This document shows positions 33,039 through 42,167 of a stretch of 64,000 nucleotides of DNA, piece after piece; position 1 is the first letter of the stretch; each line of letters starts with the position of its first letter. The translations under genes and the position numbers were made by a program. Source of the stretch: SIG603 sp963611165 (GTDB lineage Bacteria > Bacillota > Clostridia > Oscillospirales > Acutalibacteraceae); the NCBI GenBank assembly GCA_963611165.1, contig CAVDQG010000001.1, positions 1 to 64,000 of the forward strand, in the 5' to 3' direction. The notes beneath the pieces are model-generated. The model ran no database searches. It saw only the letters and a list, made by a program, of their open reading frames with translations, and was not told the DNA's origin.

Positions 33039-33881
33039 TTAAGCCTCAAGCTCCTTAAGGTGAGCCTCGAGCTCTGCAACCGCTACCTCATACTGCTCCT
33101 TGTTCGGAGCCGCACCGTGCCAAGAGACATTGTTCTCCATGTAAGAAACGCCCTTGCCCTTGACTGTCTTGAGAATGATGCATGAAGGCATACCCTTAAC
33201 CTCTCTTGCGTTTGTGAGAGCTGCCTCGATTGCCTCGAAATTGTTTCCGTCGATTACCTGAACATCAAAGCCGAAAGAAACAAACTTTGAATCGATAGGA
33301 AGCGGGCCGGCAACCTCCTCGATTGTACCGTCAATCTGGAGACCATTCCAGTCAACAATAACAACGAGATTATCAAGCTTCTTGTGAGAAGCGAACATTG
33401 CAGCCTCCCAAACCTGACCCTCATCGATTTCACCGTCACCGAGAAGTGTATAAACTCTGTAGGACTTGTTGTCAATCTTTCCTGCGAGAGCCATACCGAC
33501 TGCGGCGCTGATTCCCTGGCCGAGTGAACCTGAAGACATATCAACACCAGGTGTGCCCTTCATATCGGGGTGACCCTGAAGCATAGCTCCGATGTGGCGA
33601 AGCTTTTTGATTTCCTCCTTGGGGAAAAATCCTTTCTCTGCGAGGATACCGTAGTAGCCCGGTGCGCAGTGACCCTTTGAAAGAACAAATCTGTCTCTGT
33701 CGGGATCCTTAGGATTTGCGGGATCGACATTCATTTCCTTGCAGTAAAGATATGTGAAAATCTCTGCCGCTGAAAGTGAACCGCCCGGATGGCCGGATTT
33801 AGCCGAGTAAACTCCCTCGATTATATCCATTCTGACCTTGGTAGCCATTATCTCGAGTTGCTTCTTTTCTGATGGTGTCAT
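33039..33881 (-). CDS. Transketolase, N-terminal (thiamine-diphosphate-binding) subunit
   Basis: The thiamine-diphosphate half of split transketolase, 280 residues. SAKSGHPGGSLSAAEIFTYLY, DRFVLSKGHCAPGYYGILAEKGF and the cofactor/Mg motif LLGDGEIDEGQVWEAAMFASHKKLDNLVVIVDWNGLQIDG are intact. ATG after CAGGAGG. First gene of the two-gene unit; its promoter carries an operator-like palindrome. Split transketolases are common in Clostridia and Archaea. Confidence 0.96.
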   Translation of the reverse strand: MTPSEKKQLEIMATKVRMDIIEGVYSAKSGHPGGSLSAAEIFTYLYCKEMNVDPANPKDPDRDRFVLSKGHCAPGYYGILAEKGFFPKEEIKKLRHIGAMLQGHPDMKGTPGVDMSSGSLGQGISAAVGMALAGKIDNKSYRVYTLLGDGEIDEGQVWEAAMFASHKKLDNLVVIVDWNGLQIDGTIEEVAGPLPIDSKFVSFGFDVQVIDGNNFEAIEAALTNAREVKGMPSCIILKTVKGKGVSYMENNVSWHGAAPNKEQYEVAVAELEAHLKELEA

Positions 33882-33938
33882 GAAAAGCCTCCTGATATAT
33901 TTATAAAATTAATTCTCTTTCTGTTGCGTATTGATGCA

Positions 33939-33991
33939 AACAATGCATAGCATTGCATTGTTATTTTATCCCTATAAAATTTAAAAGTCAA
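33939..33991 (-). promoter_or_regulatory. Transketolase promoter with palindromic operator
   Basis: - strand TTGACT (33986-33991), 17 bp, TAAAAT (33963-33968). Abutting the -10 is a perfect 9-bp inverted repeat, AACAATGCA-N6-TGCATTGTT (33939-33962), covering the expected start site. Either a repressor operator or a 5'-end hairpin. Confidence 0.8.
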
Positions 33992-34069
33992 CATCACGCC
34001 GTCTTTTTGTCTCATTGAGATATTTATCATTGCTTTAGAGATTTATATTTAGTTAAATTTCTAAAAAAG

Positions 34070-34096
34070 ACAAAAAGGACGGTCAAAAGACCGTCC
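34070..34096 (-). terminator. Terminator after groEL
   Basis: - strand GGACGGTC-TTTT-GACCGTCC followed by TTTTTGTC. Confidence 0.92.
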
Positions 34097-34154
34097 TGAA
34101 ATTTGCGTGATATCAGTGATTGTAAATTAAGGATTTTCTTCAAATCTCTCTTAA

Positions 34155-35792
34155 TTAATACATTCCCATGCCGCCCATGTCTCCGCCCTGCGGAGCAGCA
34201 GCTGTCTTCGGCTCCGGAATATCAGCTACGAGAGACTCTGTTGTGAGAACTGTGCTTGCAACGGAAGCAGCGTTCTGAAGTGCGGAACGTGTAACCTTTG
34301 CCGGGTCAACGATGCCAAGCTCGATCATATCGCCGTAAACACCTGTGAGAGCGTTGTAGCCATAGCCAACCTGTCCCTTTGTCTTGAGCTTGTCAACGAT
34401 GACGCTGCCCTCGATGCCTGCGTTAGCGGCAATCTGGCGAACCGGCTCCTCAAGGCTCTTGAGAACGATCTGAGCACCTGTCTTCTCGTCACCGTCGAGA
34501 GTCTCGACATAAGCCTTAACCTCAGGGATAACATCGATGAGAGCTGTTCCGCCGCCTGCTACGATGCCTTCCTCAACAGCTGCCTTTGTAGCTGCGAGAG
34601 CGTCTTCGATTCTGAGCTTCTTCTCCTTCATCTCGACCTCTGTTGCTGCGCCTGCCTTGATAACAGCTACGCCGCCTGCGAGCTTAGCAAGTCTCTCCTG
34701 GAGCTTGTCTCTGTCGAATTCGGATGTTGTTGTCTCAATCTGAGCTCTGATCTGACCGACTCTTGCCTTGATGTCTTCCTTATTGCCAGCACCGTCGATG
34801 ATGATGGTGTTGTCCTTGTCAATCTTAATCTGGCGTGCACGGCCGAGCTGCTCGATTGTTGTATCCTTGAGCTCGAGACCGAGGTCGGATGTGATAACCT
34901 GACCGCCTGTAAGAGTTGCGATATCAACGAGCATCTCTTTTCTTCTGTCGCCGAATGCAGGAGCCTTGATACCTACAACAGTGAATGTTCCTCTTAACTT
35001 ATTGAGGATAAGAGTTGTGAGAGCCTCGCCCTCGATGTCCTCTGCAATGATGAGGAGCTTTCTGCCGGACTGAACAATCTGCTCGAGGAGCGGGAGAATA
35101 TCCTGAATGGAAGAAATCTTCTTATCTGTGATGAGGATGTAAGCGTCGTCAAGCTCTGCTACCATCTTATCGGAATCTGTTACCATGTACGGGCTGATGT
35201 ATCCGCGGTCGAACTGCATACCCTCAACAACCTCGCTGTATGTCTCGGCTGTTGTCTTGTTCTCCTCAACTGTGATGATACCGTCAGCTGTAACCTTCTC
35301 CATTGCGTCTGCGATGAGATCGCCGATCTCGTCTGAAGCAGAAGAAACAGCGGCAACTCTTGCGATATCCTTGGAGCTTGCAACCTTCTGTGCGTTCTTC
35401 TTAACAGCCTCGAGAGCAACCTCTGTTGCGCCCTGAATACCCTTTCTTAAAACCATCGGGTTTGCGCCTGCTGTGACGTTCTTCATACCCTCACGGATGA
35501 GAGCCTGAGCAAGAAGTGTAGCTGTTGTTGTACCGTCGCCTGCGATGTCGTTTGTCTTTGTAGCAACCTCGCGAACGAGCTGTGCTCCCATGTTCTCAAA
35601 CGGGTTCTCAAGCTCAATCTCTTTAGCGATTGTAACACCGTCGTTTGTGATGAGCGGTGCGCCGTACTTCTTCTCGAGAACTACGTTTCTGCCCTTAGGT
35701 CCGAGTGTAATCTTAACTGTATCTGATAACTTATTAATTCCCTCGAGTAAAGCCTTTCTTGCTTCCTCGCCGTAAAGTAACTGCTTAGCCAT
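34155..35792 (-). CDS. groL: 60 kDa chaperonin GroEL
   Basis: ATP-driven folding chamber subunit, 545 residues, full length. KITLGPKGRNVVLEKKYGAPLITNDGVTIAKEI, the ATP-binding GDGTTTATLLAQALIREG, and AAVEEGIVAGGGTALI are standard, and the C-terminus ends in the Gly/Met-rich tail (GGDMGGMGMY). The ATG follows AAGGATAGGTGA. Second gene of the groES-groEL operon, 26 bases behind groES; heat control comes from the CIRCE site upstream. Confidence 0.99.
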   Translation of the reverse strand: MAKQLLYGEEARKALLEGINKLSDTVKITLGPKGRNVVLEKKYGAPLITNDGVTIAKEIELENPFENMGAQLVREVATKTNDIAGDGTTTATLLAQALIREGMKNVTAGANPMVLRKGIQGATEVALEAVKKNAQKVASSKDIARVAAVSSASDEIGDLIADAMEKVTADGIITVEENKTTAETYSEVVEGMQFDRGYISPYMVTDSDKMVAELDDAYILITDKKISSIQDILPLLEQIVQSGRKLLIIAEDIEGEALTTLILNKLRGTFTVVGIKAPAFGDRRKEMLVDIATLTGGQVITSDLGLELKDTTIEQLGRARQIKIDKDNTIIIDGAGNKEDIKARVGQIRAQIETTTSEFDRDKLQERLAKLAGGVAVIKAGAATEVEMKEKKLRIEDALAATKAAVEEGIVAGGGTALIDVIPEVKAYVETLDGDEKTGAQIVLKSLEEPVRQIAANAGIEGSVIVDKLKTKGQVGYGYNALTGVYGDMIELGIVDPAKVTRSALQNAASVASTVLTTESLVADIPEPKTAAAPQGGDMGGMGMY

Positions 35793-35818
35793 AATTTATT
35801 TCACCTATCCTTATTTTC

Positions 35819-36103
35819 TTATTCAACGATTGCGAGAATGTCGCTCTGGCGAACGATTGTGTATGTGTCGCCGTCAATCTTAATCTCTGTTCCGGAATAC
35901 TTGGCTGTGATAACCTTGTCTCCCTCTTTTATGTACATCTTGATCTCGTGATCGTCCACGAATCCGCCCGGGCCTACTGCCACTACCTTAGAAAATACCG
36001 GCTTCTCCTGAGCCGAAGCTGTAAGGATGATACCGCCCTTTGTGGTTTCTTCTGCTTCTTCCGCCTTGAGAAGAACTCTGTCGAGTAAAGGCTTAACTGT
36101 CAT
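35819..36103 (-). CDS. groS: 10 kDa chaperonin GroES
   Basis: Lid of the GroEL chamber, 94 residues from the ATG at 36103 (MTVKPLLDRVLLKAEEAEETTKGGIIL), which has AAAGGA at the best spacing; an ATG two codons earlier lies too close to that site. The mobile loop ETTKGGIIL and the C-terminal DGDTYTIVRQSDILAIVE are normal. First gene of the operon, with about 150 bases of leader beginning with CIRCE. Confidence 0.98.
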   Translation of the reverse strand: MTVKPLLDRVLLKAEEAEETTKGGIILTASAQEKPVFSKVVAVGPGGFVDDHEIKMYIKEGDKVITAKYSGTEIKIDGDTYTIVRQSDILAIVE

Positions 36104-36236
36104 ATTCATTATCCTTTCTTTTCGGCAAAAGTCAAAATCAATCCTCAAGGTCATTCCATTTAACCTTGATTCTGCCCGCCCCAAAACCGCAGGCTTCAGA
36201 TTTTGATTTAAGCTGTTTATTAACTGAATTTTTTCT

Positions 36237-36296
36237 TTAGCACTCTATTTCCCTGAGTGCTAAAACTATTATAGTAATTTGGTCAAAAAAAGTCAA
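36237..36296 (-). promoter_or_regulatory. groESL promoter and CIRCE operator
   Basis: - strand TTGACT (36291-36296), 17 bp, TATAAT (36268-36273). Directly downstream is a perfect CIRCE, TTAGCACTC-N9-GAGTGCTAA (36237-36263), the HrcA binding site. HrcA itself is encoded at 42168-43196. Confidence 0.98.
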
Positions 36297-36383
36297 TAGC
36301 TTTTCTTAACTTTAACAAATACTTAATATTTTAGTACTCAGTAGTTTTTTGTTAGGCTTTAAAAATTTGATAAAGAAAAAGGA

Positions 36384-36393
36384 NNNNNNNNNN
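36384..36393. other. Assembly gap (10 N)
   Basis: A run of N at the left edge of intergenic repeat copy A. The true length of missing sequence is unknown, and the repeat itself probably broke the assembly. Confidence 0.95.
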
Positions 36394-36846
36394 TTCTGTG
36401 TTTTATATTTATCTCTGTGTAAATAATTCGGCGAGGAAAATGCCCGTCTGCGAAAGCTTCGTATTCTTGACAAATTTTCTCTCGCTCTGCGTTCGTTATT
36501 TCTCTTTGTGTAAATCAGTCGGCTTGTCTGCTTAACTACGGGCGTTCCGCCCTAAAAACACTTTGCTTTCTTGACGAATTTTTCTCGCTGTGTTTTTGCT
36601 CTGCGTCCTGTATTTATTCTTGCGTAAAAAATTCGGCTGCCAAAGCCCAACCACGAACGCTTTGCGTTCTAAAATGCTTCGCATTTTGGTTAACTTTGAC
36701 AGCCTGTCTTCTTTTTTATGTCGGCACTTCGTGCCTTTGCTCTTCGTTATTTATCTTTCAGTATTTTATATCTCTCGTGGGCTCTGCCCACACCCGCACG
36801 CTTTTTGTAAAAAGCGTGGCAAAAACTTTTGTGTTTTTTAGCTCGT
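36394..36846 (+). repeat. Mosaic hairpin repeat, copy A
   Basis: A gene-free stretch built from short modules shared with copies B, C and D: a TGCCCGTCTGCGAA...TTCTTGAC module at ~36441, an ACGCTTTGCGTTCT / AAAATGCTTCGCATTTT double hairpin module at ~36660-36690, and an end module GTGGGCTCTGCCCAC (36777-36791) followed by CTTTTTGTAAAAAGCG and CAAAAACTTTTGTGTTTT. It lies between the groESL promoter and the DUF3048 stop. Confidence 0.85.
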
Positions 36847-36855
36847 ATAAACAAA

Positions 36856-36880
36856 ACGAAAGGGCGACCAAAGGTCGCCC
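36856..36880 (-). terminator. Terminator after the DUF3048 gene
   Basis: GGGCGACC-AAA-GGTCGCCC hairpin with a T-rich flank on the - strand. The same 8-bp arms recur in the dnaJ terminator. Confidence 0.85.
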
Positions 36881-36908
36881 CTATGTGATATTCAATAATT
36901 AAACTGTG

Positions 36909-38069
36909 TTAATTAAAGCTCTCTGAGTCGGGATTGCAGATTGCGATATATGTTTTACCTGTATTGATAAGCAGTTCGTTTCCGTCCTGGTCGTAAATCT
37001 TAATCTTGCTGTAATCTCCGTCCTTTGTCCACTTTATCTCCTGTACTCTTCCGCCTGTCATAAGGTAGCCCTTTGCGTCCGTCTGGTTTACGTCTATCTG
37101 GCGTCTGCCTGATGTATCGTCCGGAAGGTAACCGATTTCTGTCTCAAGGAAGAGGACATTTGTGAAGTTAAGCTGTTCCTCTGTTTTTCCGTCGATATGA
37201 GCATTTCCCGAGAACTCCTTATAGTAGACATCTTTCTCGGAGTCATACTTGAATGTTGAATAATACTCATCGCAGAATGTTACGGTAGCCTCATTGCAGT
37301 CATTTCCGCTCGCTTTGATTTTCTCAGGGCTGAACTGGAAGAGTGTATCTGTGTAGCCTTCCTTGAGGTCTGTTCTGACTTTGTTCTCATTCAAAGCCTG
37401 ATAGAGCTTAGTTCCGTAGAAGACGGAGGTATGCTCGAGAGCGTAGCCCTCGTCAAGTCTCTCCTGGTCTCTGTCGAAAAGATCATATGTGTAATAATTT
37501 CCGTCAAGTCGGTCAATGTCGAGGTTATTTACCGTTTCGGTAGCAACTGTCGGATCGATTCCCCAGTGGATATAGACAGAATCCATACCGACTGCGAGAA
37601 GCGGGTAGTAATATCTGCAAGATCTTATCGAGCACATATCGGAAACCTGAGTGATGTCACCGTAAACAGCCATAAGTCTGGTGATATCTCCCTCAACGGG
37701 GATTTCGTAGATTAAGTCGGCAGAGCTTATGCCGTACTGTGGAAGCGATGCAAGAGCGTTGTTTACCATAACGGCAACGCTTCTCTTACCCTTAGCCTCG
37801 TCCGTGAGAGTATCCTCGCCCGTAATGAGGTTGGTTTTTTCGTTCGGATTTATAGCGCCGTTCTCTTTCACATTTGAGAACGGAGTTGCGCTAGGTTCGG
37901 GAGTAGCGGTCGGCTCAGGGGTAGCCGTGGGCTCAGCGGTAACAACAGCTTCGGGGGAAGCCGTAGGCACAGCCTCTTCTTCAGATCCGCTCGAGCAAGC
38001 CGACATAGTGAGAGCCATGCCGAGAACGGTCATAAGTGCGAGAATTTTTCTTACGGATTTTCTTTTCAA
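36909..38069 (-). CDS. DUF3048 (YerB-like) lipoprotein
   Basis: A surface lipoprotein of unknown function, 386 residues from a TTG at 38069 that has AGGTG six bases upstream; a GTG three codons earlier sits on the ribosome binding site. The signal peptide MKRKSVRKILALMTVLGMAL ends at the lipobox TMSAC. A spacer of Pro/Thr/Glu repeats (TATPEPTATPEPSATP) follows, then the DUF3048 N-terminal domain (RSVAVMVNNALASLPQYGISSADLIYEIPVEGDITRLMAVYGD, IRSCRYYYPLLAVGMDSVYIHWG) and the C-terminal domain ending NTGKTYIAICNPDSE. Monocistronic with its own promoter. Confidence 0.92.
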   Translation of the reverse strand: MKRKSVRKILALMTVLGMALTMSACSSGSEEEAVPTASPEAVVTAEPTATPEPTATPEPSATPFSNVKENGAINPNEKTNLITGEDTLTDEAKGKRSVAVMVNNALASLPQYGISSADLIYEIPVEGDITRLMAVYGDITQVSDMCSIRSCRYYYPLLAVGMDSVYIHWGIDPTVATETVNNLDIDRLDGNYYTYDLFDRDQERLDEGYALEHTSVFYGTKLYQALNENKVRTDLKEGYTDTLFQFSPEKIKASGNDCNEATVTFCDEYYSTFKYDSEKDVYYKEFSGNAHIDGKTEEQLNFTNVLFLETEIGYLPDDTSGRRQIDVNQTDAKGYLMTGGRVQEIKWTKDGDYSKIKIYDQDGNELLINTGKTYIAICNPDSESFN

Positions 38070-38121
38070 AAATATCACCTAACCTTTTTATTCTGGTACG
38101 AAATTGTATCTGTTGTAGATT

Positions 38122-38150
38122 ATCATAGCACAGCACTTGACACTTTTCAA
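38122..38150 (-). promoter_or_regulatory. Promoter of the DUF3048 gene
   Basis: - strand TTGAAA (38145-38150), 17 bp, TATGAT (38122-38127). Confidence 0.75.
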
Positions 38151-38224
38151 CAAAAATATAGATTTTAATTAATAATGAATAACCAAAATCAATAATTAGC
38201 TAAAACCAAAATATAAAAAACAAA

Positions 38225-38249
38225 GCAAAAGGGCGACCAAAGGTCGCCC
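38225..38249 (-). terminator. Terminator downstream of dnaJ region
   Basis: - strand GGGCGACC-TTT-GGTCGCCC followed by TTTTGCTTTG, about 85 bases past the dnaJ stop; the intervening bases are AT-rich ATTAATTATTAATT-type sequence without a gene. Confidence 0.75.
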
Positions 38250-38332
38250 TACGAAAAATATTAATCGCACTATAAAATTAAGAACAATCAAAACCGTGTA
38301 TTCGCTAATTATTAATTCTTAATTTTTAATTA

Positions 38333-39490
38333 TTAATTATCAAACATATCCTTCAGCTTCGAGAAAAATCCCTTACGCTTCTGATAGTTTTTGTCATCAC
38401 AGCCCTCATCGAACTTCTTAAGAAGCTCCTTCTGCTGCTTTGTGAGGTTCTTCGGCACCTCAATGGTAACGGTAACATACTCGTCGCCCTTGCCGTAGCC
38501 GTGCAGGCTCTGAATACCCTTGCCCTTAAGTCTGAACTTATCGTTCGGCTGAGTTCCCTCGTGGACATGGTAGCTTACCTTTCCGTCAAGCGTCGGAACC
38601 TCAACATCGCATCCGAGTGCCGCCTGAGTAAAGGTGAGCGGCATATCGATGTAGACATCGTTTCCTCTTCTCTCGAATATTGCATGAGGTCTTACGTTAA
38701 CCTCCACGTGAAGGTCTCCGCTTGGGCCCTTGTTTGCTCCTGCGTTACCCTTTCCGCTGACGTTAAGGACATTTCCGTCGTCAATACCGGCAGGAATAGT
38801 TATCTCGATAGTCTTCTTGTGTCTTATTCTTCCGTGACCATCGCACTTCTTGCACGGATGCTCTATGATTTTTCCCGAGCCGTGGCAATTGTCACAGGTC
38901 TGCTGAGACTGCATAACGCCGAAAGGTGTTCTCTGCTGAATATTTATTCTTCCCGTACCGCCGCAAGTTGGGCATGTCTTTGGGCTTGTTCCCTTTTCTG
39001 CTCCCGTACCGTCGCAATCGTCACAGGTCTCAATCGGATTGTAGCTTATGGTCTTCTTGCAACCCTTTGCCGCCTCCTCAAACGAAATAGTGACACTTGC
39101 CTCGCAGTCCGAGCCTCTTCTCGGTGAATTGGGGTTGGAACGTCTTGATCCGCCCGAGAATCCGCCACCGAAGAAGCTGTCAAAGATATCGTTGATATCA
39201 AATCCGCCGCCTGCAGCACCTCCCCATGATCCGGCACCGCCTGCGCCGCCGCCGAAGTTAGGGTCTACTCCCGCAAAGCCGAACTGGTCGTAACGGGATT
39301 TCTTATCGGAATCGGAGAGAACCTCATAGGCCTCGTTGACCTCCTTGAAGTGCTCCTCCGCCTCCTTGTCGCCCGGGTTTAAGTCCGGGTGATATTTTTT
39401 TGCCATCTTTCGATAGGCTTTCTTTATTTCATCGTCCGAAGCGCCCTTCTGAAGTCCGAGCACCTCATAGTAATCTCTTTTATCTGCCAA
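38333..39490 (-). CDS. dnaJ: Chaperone protein DnaJ
   Basis: Hsp40 co-chaperone, 385 residues. The J domain (DYYEVLGLQKGASDDEIKKAYRKMAKKYHPDLNPG) with HPD is followed by a Gly/Phe-rich linker, four CxxCxGxG zinc repeats (CDDCDGTG, CPTCGGTG, CDNCHGSG, CKKCDGHG) and the substrate domain. The start is TTG at 39490 with GGGAG eight bases upstream. Last gene of hrcA-grpE-dnaK-dnaJ, though 164 bases separate it from dnaK. Confidence 0.98.
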   Translation of the reverse strand: MADKRDYYEVLGLQKGASDDEIKKAYRKMAKKYHPDLNPGDKEAEEHFKEVNEAYEVLSDSDKKSRYDQFGFAGVDPNFGGGAGGAGSWGGAAGGGFDINDIFDSFFGGGFSGGSRRSNPNSPRRGSDCEASVTISFEEAAKGCKKTISYNPIETCDDCDGTGAEKGTSPKTCPTCGGTGRINIQQRTPFGVMQSQQTCDNCHGSGKIIEHPCKKCDGHGRIRHKKTIEITIPAGIDDGNVLNVSGKGNAGANKGPSGDLHVEVNVRPHAIFERRGNDVYIDMPLTFTQAALGCDVEVPTLDGKVSYHVHEGTQPNDKFRLKGKGIQSLHGYGKGDEYVTVTIEVPKNLTKQQKELLKKFDEGCDDKNYQKRKGFFSKLKDMFDN

Positions 39491-39654
39491 TTGGATACAC
39501 TCCCTGTAAGCTTTACTCGTCTAAATGCAAAGGAGCGTTTGCTCCCTGTTTCACGGGCAGAATTTAGCCTCACAAAAACATTGCATCTATTCTTAGATTA
39601 TCACAAAGGAGTGGCTGCACCTTAGTACAGTCACTCTTTGAATACGGTTAATTA

Positions 39655-41505
39655 TCAGTCGACATCCTTGAAGTCAGCGTCATAAACATCACCGCCATTG
39701 CCGTTAGCACCGTTGTCTGTGCCTGCGCCATACGGAGGCTGCTGACCGTTCGGCTGTGCGCCGCCCTGTGGGTTAGCCTGCTGATAAAGCTTTGTGCTTA
39801 CATTGTAAAGTGCCTTCTCGAGTGCGTCCATACCTGCCTTGAGCTCCTCAACGGAACCGCCATTAAGCTTCTCTCTGAGGGCTGCAACCTTGGAGTTAAC
39901 CTCGTTCTTGTCCTCTTCGCCAATCTTATCAGCGTTATCATTGATAAGCTTCTCTGCCTGATAGCAAGCATTCTCTGCAGTGTTCTTTGTGTCAACCTCT
40001 TCACGGCGCTTCTTGTCTTCTTCTGCGAACTGCTCTGCAGCCTTAACAGCACGGTCGATGTCTTCCTTGCTCATGTTGGAAGAAGAAGAAATTGTGATGT
40101 GCTGCTCCTTGCCTGTGCCAAGGTCCTTAGCTGTAACATTTACGATACCGTTTGCATCGATATCGAATGAAACCTCGATCTGAGGTATTCCTCTCGGAGC
40201 AGGTGCAATGCCGTCGAGCTTGAAGAGACCAAGCTGCTTGTTGTCTCTTGCGAACTCTCTCTCACCCTGGAGAACGTTGACTTCAACGCTTGTCTGACCG
40301 TCTGCAGCTGTGGAGAAAATCTGGCTCTTCTTTGTAGGAATAGTTGTGTTTCTGTCGATGATCTTTGTCATGACGCCGCCCATTGTCTCGACACCGAGTG
40401 AAAGCGGAGTAACATCGAGGAGGAGAAGTCCCTGAACCTCACCGCCGAGAACACCGGCCTGAATAGCAGCGCCGATAGCAACGCACTCATCAGGGTTGAT
40501 ACCCTTGAACGGCTCCTTGCCGATGAAGTTCTTAACAGCTTCCTGAACAGCCGGGATTCTGGAAGAACCACCAACCATGAGAACCTTGTTGATTTCGTTT
40601 ATAGAAAGACCGGAGTCGGAAAGTGCCTGACGAACAGGACCCATTGTCTTTTCGACGAGGTCTGCTGTGAGCTCATTGAACTTAGCTCTTGTGAGAGTTA
40701 AATCGAGGTGCTTAGGACCTGTAGCGTCTGCTGTGATGAACGGGAGATTGATGGAAGCGCTTGTTGTGCCTGAAAGCTCAATCTTAGCCTTCTCTGCAGC
40801 GTCCTTAAGTCTCTGCATAGCCATCTTGTCGCCGTGAAGGTCGATGCCCTCCTGAACCTTGAAGGAATCTGCGATCCAGTCGATAATTCTCTGGTCGAAG
40901 TCGTCGCCGCCGAGTCTGTTGTTACCTGCTGTTGCAAGAACTTCCTGAACACCGTCGCCCATCTCAATGATGGAAACATCGAATGTACCGCCGCCGAGGT
41001 CATAAACCATAACCTTCTGGTCGTCTTCCTTATCTACACCGTAGGAAAGAGCTGCAGCTGTCGGCTCGTTGATAATTCTCTTAACATCGAGACCTGCAAT
41101 CTTACCTGCGTCCTTAGTTGCCTGACGCTGAGCGTCTGTGAAGTAAGCCGGAACAGTGATAACTGCGCTTGTTACAGGCTCGCCGAGATAAGCCTCTGCG
41201 TCAGCCTTGAGCTGTTGGAGAATCATAGCGGAAATCTCCTGAGGAGTATACTGCTTGTCATCAACTGTTACCTTGTAATTTGTACCCATCTCTCTCTTGA
41301 TGGAAGAAATTGTTCTGTCAGGGTTTGTGATAGCCTGGTTCTTAGCAATCTGACCGACGATTCTCTCGCCGTCCTTGGAGAAAGCAACAACGGAAGGAGT
41401 TGTTCTTGCGCCTCTCTGGTTTGCGATAACTACAGGCTCGCCGCCTTCAATAACTGCTACACATGAGTTTGTTGTACCTAAATCGATACCAATTGTCTTT
41501 GCCAT
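39655..41505 (-). CDS. dnaK: Chaperone protein DnaK (Hsp70)
   Basis: 616 residues. The ATPase domain has IGIDLGTTNSCVAVIEGG, VYDLGGGTFDVSIIEMGDG and VLMVGGSSRIPAVQEAV; then comes the DVTPLSLGVETMGGVMT linker and substrate-binding domain. The Gly/Asn/Gln-rich C-terminal tail ends DADFKDVD, the usual EEVD-like acidic end of bacterial DnaK. ATG after AAAGGAA. Confidence 0.99.
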   Translation of the reverse strand: MAKTIGIDLGTTNSCVAVIEGGEPVVIANQRGARTTPSVVAFSKDGERIVGQIAKNQAITNPDRTISSIKREMGTNYKVTVDDKQYTPQEISAMILQQLKADAEAYLGEPVTSAVITVPAYFTDAQRQATKDAGKIAGLDVKRIINEPTAAALSYGVDKEDDQKVMVYDLGGGTFDVSIIEMGDGVQEVLATAGNNRLGGDDFDQRIIDWIADSFKVQEGIDLHGDKMAMQRLKDAAEKAKIELSGTTSASINLPFITADATGPKHLDLTLTRAKFNELTADLVEKTMGPVRQALSDSGLSINEINKVLMVGGSSRIPAVQEAVKNFIGKEPFKGINPDECVAIGAAIQAGVLGGEVQGLLLLDVTPLSLGVETMGGVMTKIIDRNTTIPTKKSQIFSTAADGQTSVEVNVLQGEREFARDNKQLGLFKLDGIAPAPRGIPQIEVSFDIDANGIVNVTAKDLGTGKEQHITISSSSNMSKEDIDRAVKAAEQFAEEDKKRREEVDTKNTAENACYQAEKLINDNADKIGEEDKNEVNSKVAALREKLNGGSVEELKAGMDALEKALYNVSTKLYQQANPQGGAQPNGQQPPYGAGTDNGANGNGGDVYDADFKDVD

Positions 41506-41573
41506 AATAAGTTCATTTCCTTTCAGAATTATTATCTAAATTATTTTACAAAAGTGATTTTCTTGATTTGCTT

Positions 41574-42149
41574 TTAATTTGCTACCTGGACCATAGCGGC
41601 TCTGATAACCTTGTCATTAAGCTTGTAGCCCTTCTGAAAAACCGCAGCCACACAGCCCGACTCGACATCCTCGCTGTCCACCATTCCGATTGCCTGATGA
41701 AGCTCGGGGTCGAAGTTGTCTCCAACCTCGCCGAAAGAGGTGATATTCAGCTTATCAAATGCCTGCTTGAACTGATTTGCTATCATCTCGACTCCCTTTT
41801 TAAAGGAATCAAGGTCGCCGTTCTCGAGGCTCAGTGCTCTTTCCATATTGTCAGCAACGGGAAGAAGTGCCTGTACCGTATCCGATACCGCATTTCCGTA
41901 TGTTGCGAGCTTTTCTTGTGCTGTTCTCTTGCGGTAGTTGTCATACTCCGCGAGAACTCTCAGGTGAGAAGCCTTGTAATCGTCAAATTCCTTCTGAAGC
42001 TTTTCAAGCGCTTCCTTGTCCTTTGACTTCTTCTCTTTTTTCTCCTTTTTCTTCTCGGACTTATCGTCCTTGACTTCCTCGGAAGTCTTGGTTTCCTCGG
42101 CTTTAACCTCGGTCTCCTCGACCTTCTCGTTCTTTATATCTTCAGTCAA
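41574..42149 (-). CDS. grpE: Nucleotide exchange factor GrpE
   Basis: ADP-release factor for DnaK, 191 residues. A very acidic/Lys-rich N-terminal tail (about 1-45) precedes the long dimer helix (LQKEFDDYKASHLRVLAEYDNYRKRT) and the beta-wing ending (FDPELHQAIGMVDSEDVESGCVAAVFQKGYKLNDKVIRAAMVQVA). The start is TTG at 42149, with AAGGAG 7 bases upstream. It follows hrcA by 18 bases. Confidence 0.97.
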   Translation of the reverse strand: MTEDIKNEKVEETEVKAEETKTSEEVKDDKSEKKKEKKEKKSKDKEALEKLQKEFDDYKASHLRVLAEYDNYRKRTAQEKLATYGNAVSDTVQALLPVADNMERALSLENGDLDSFKKGVEMIANQFKQAFDKLNITSFGEVGDNFDPELHQAIGMVDSEDVESGCVAAVFQKGYKLNDKVIRAAMVQVAN

Positions 42150-42167
42150 TTTAATTCTCCTTCCGAT

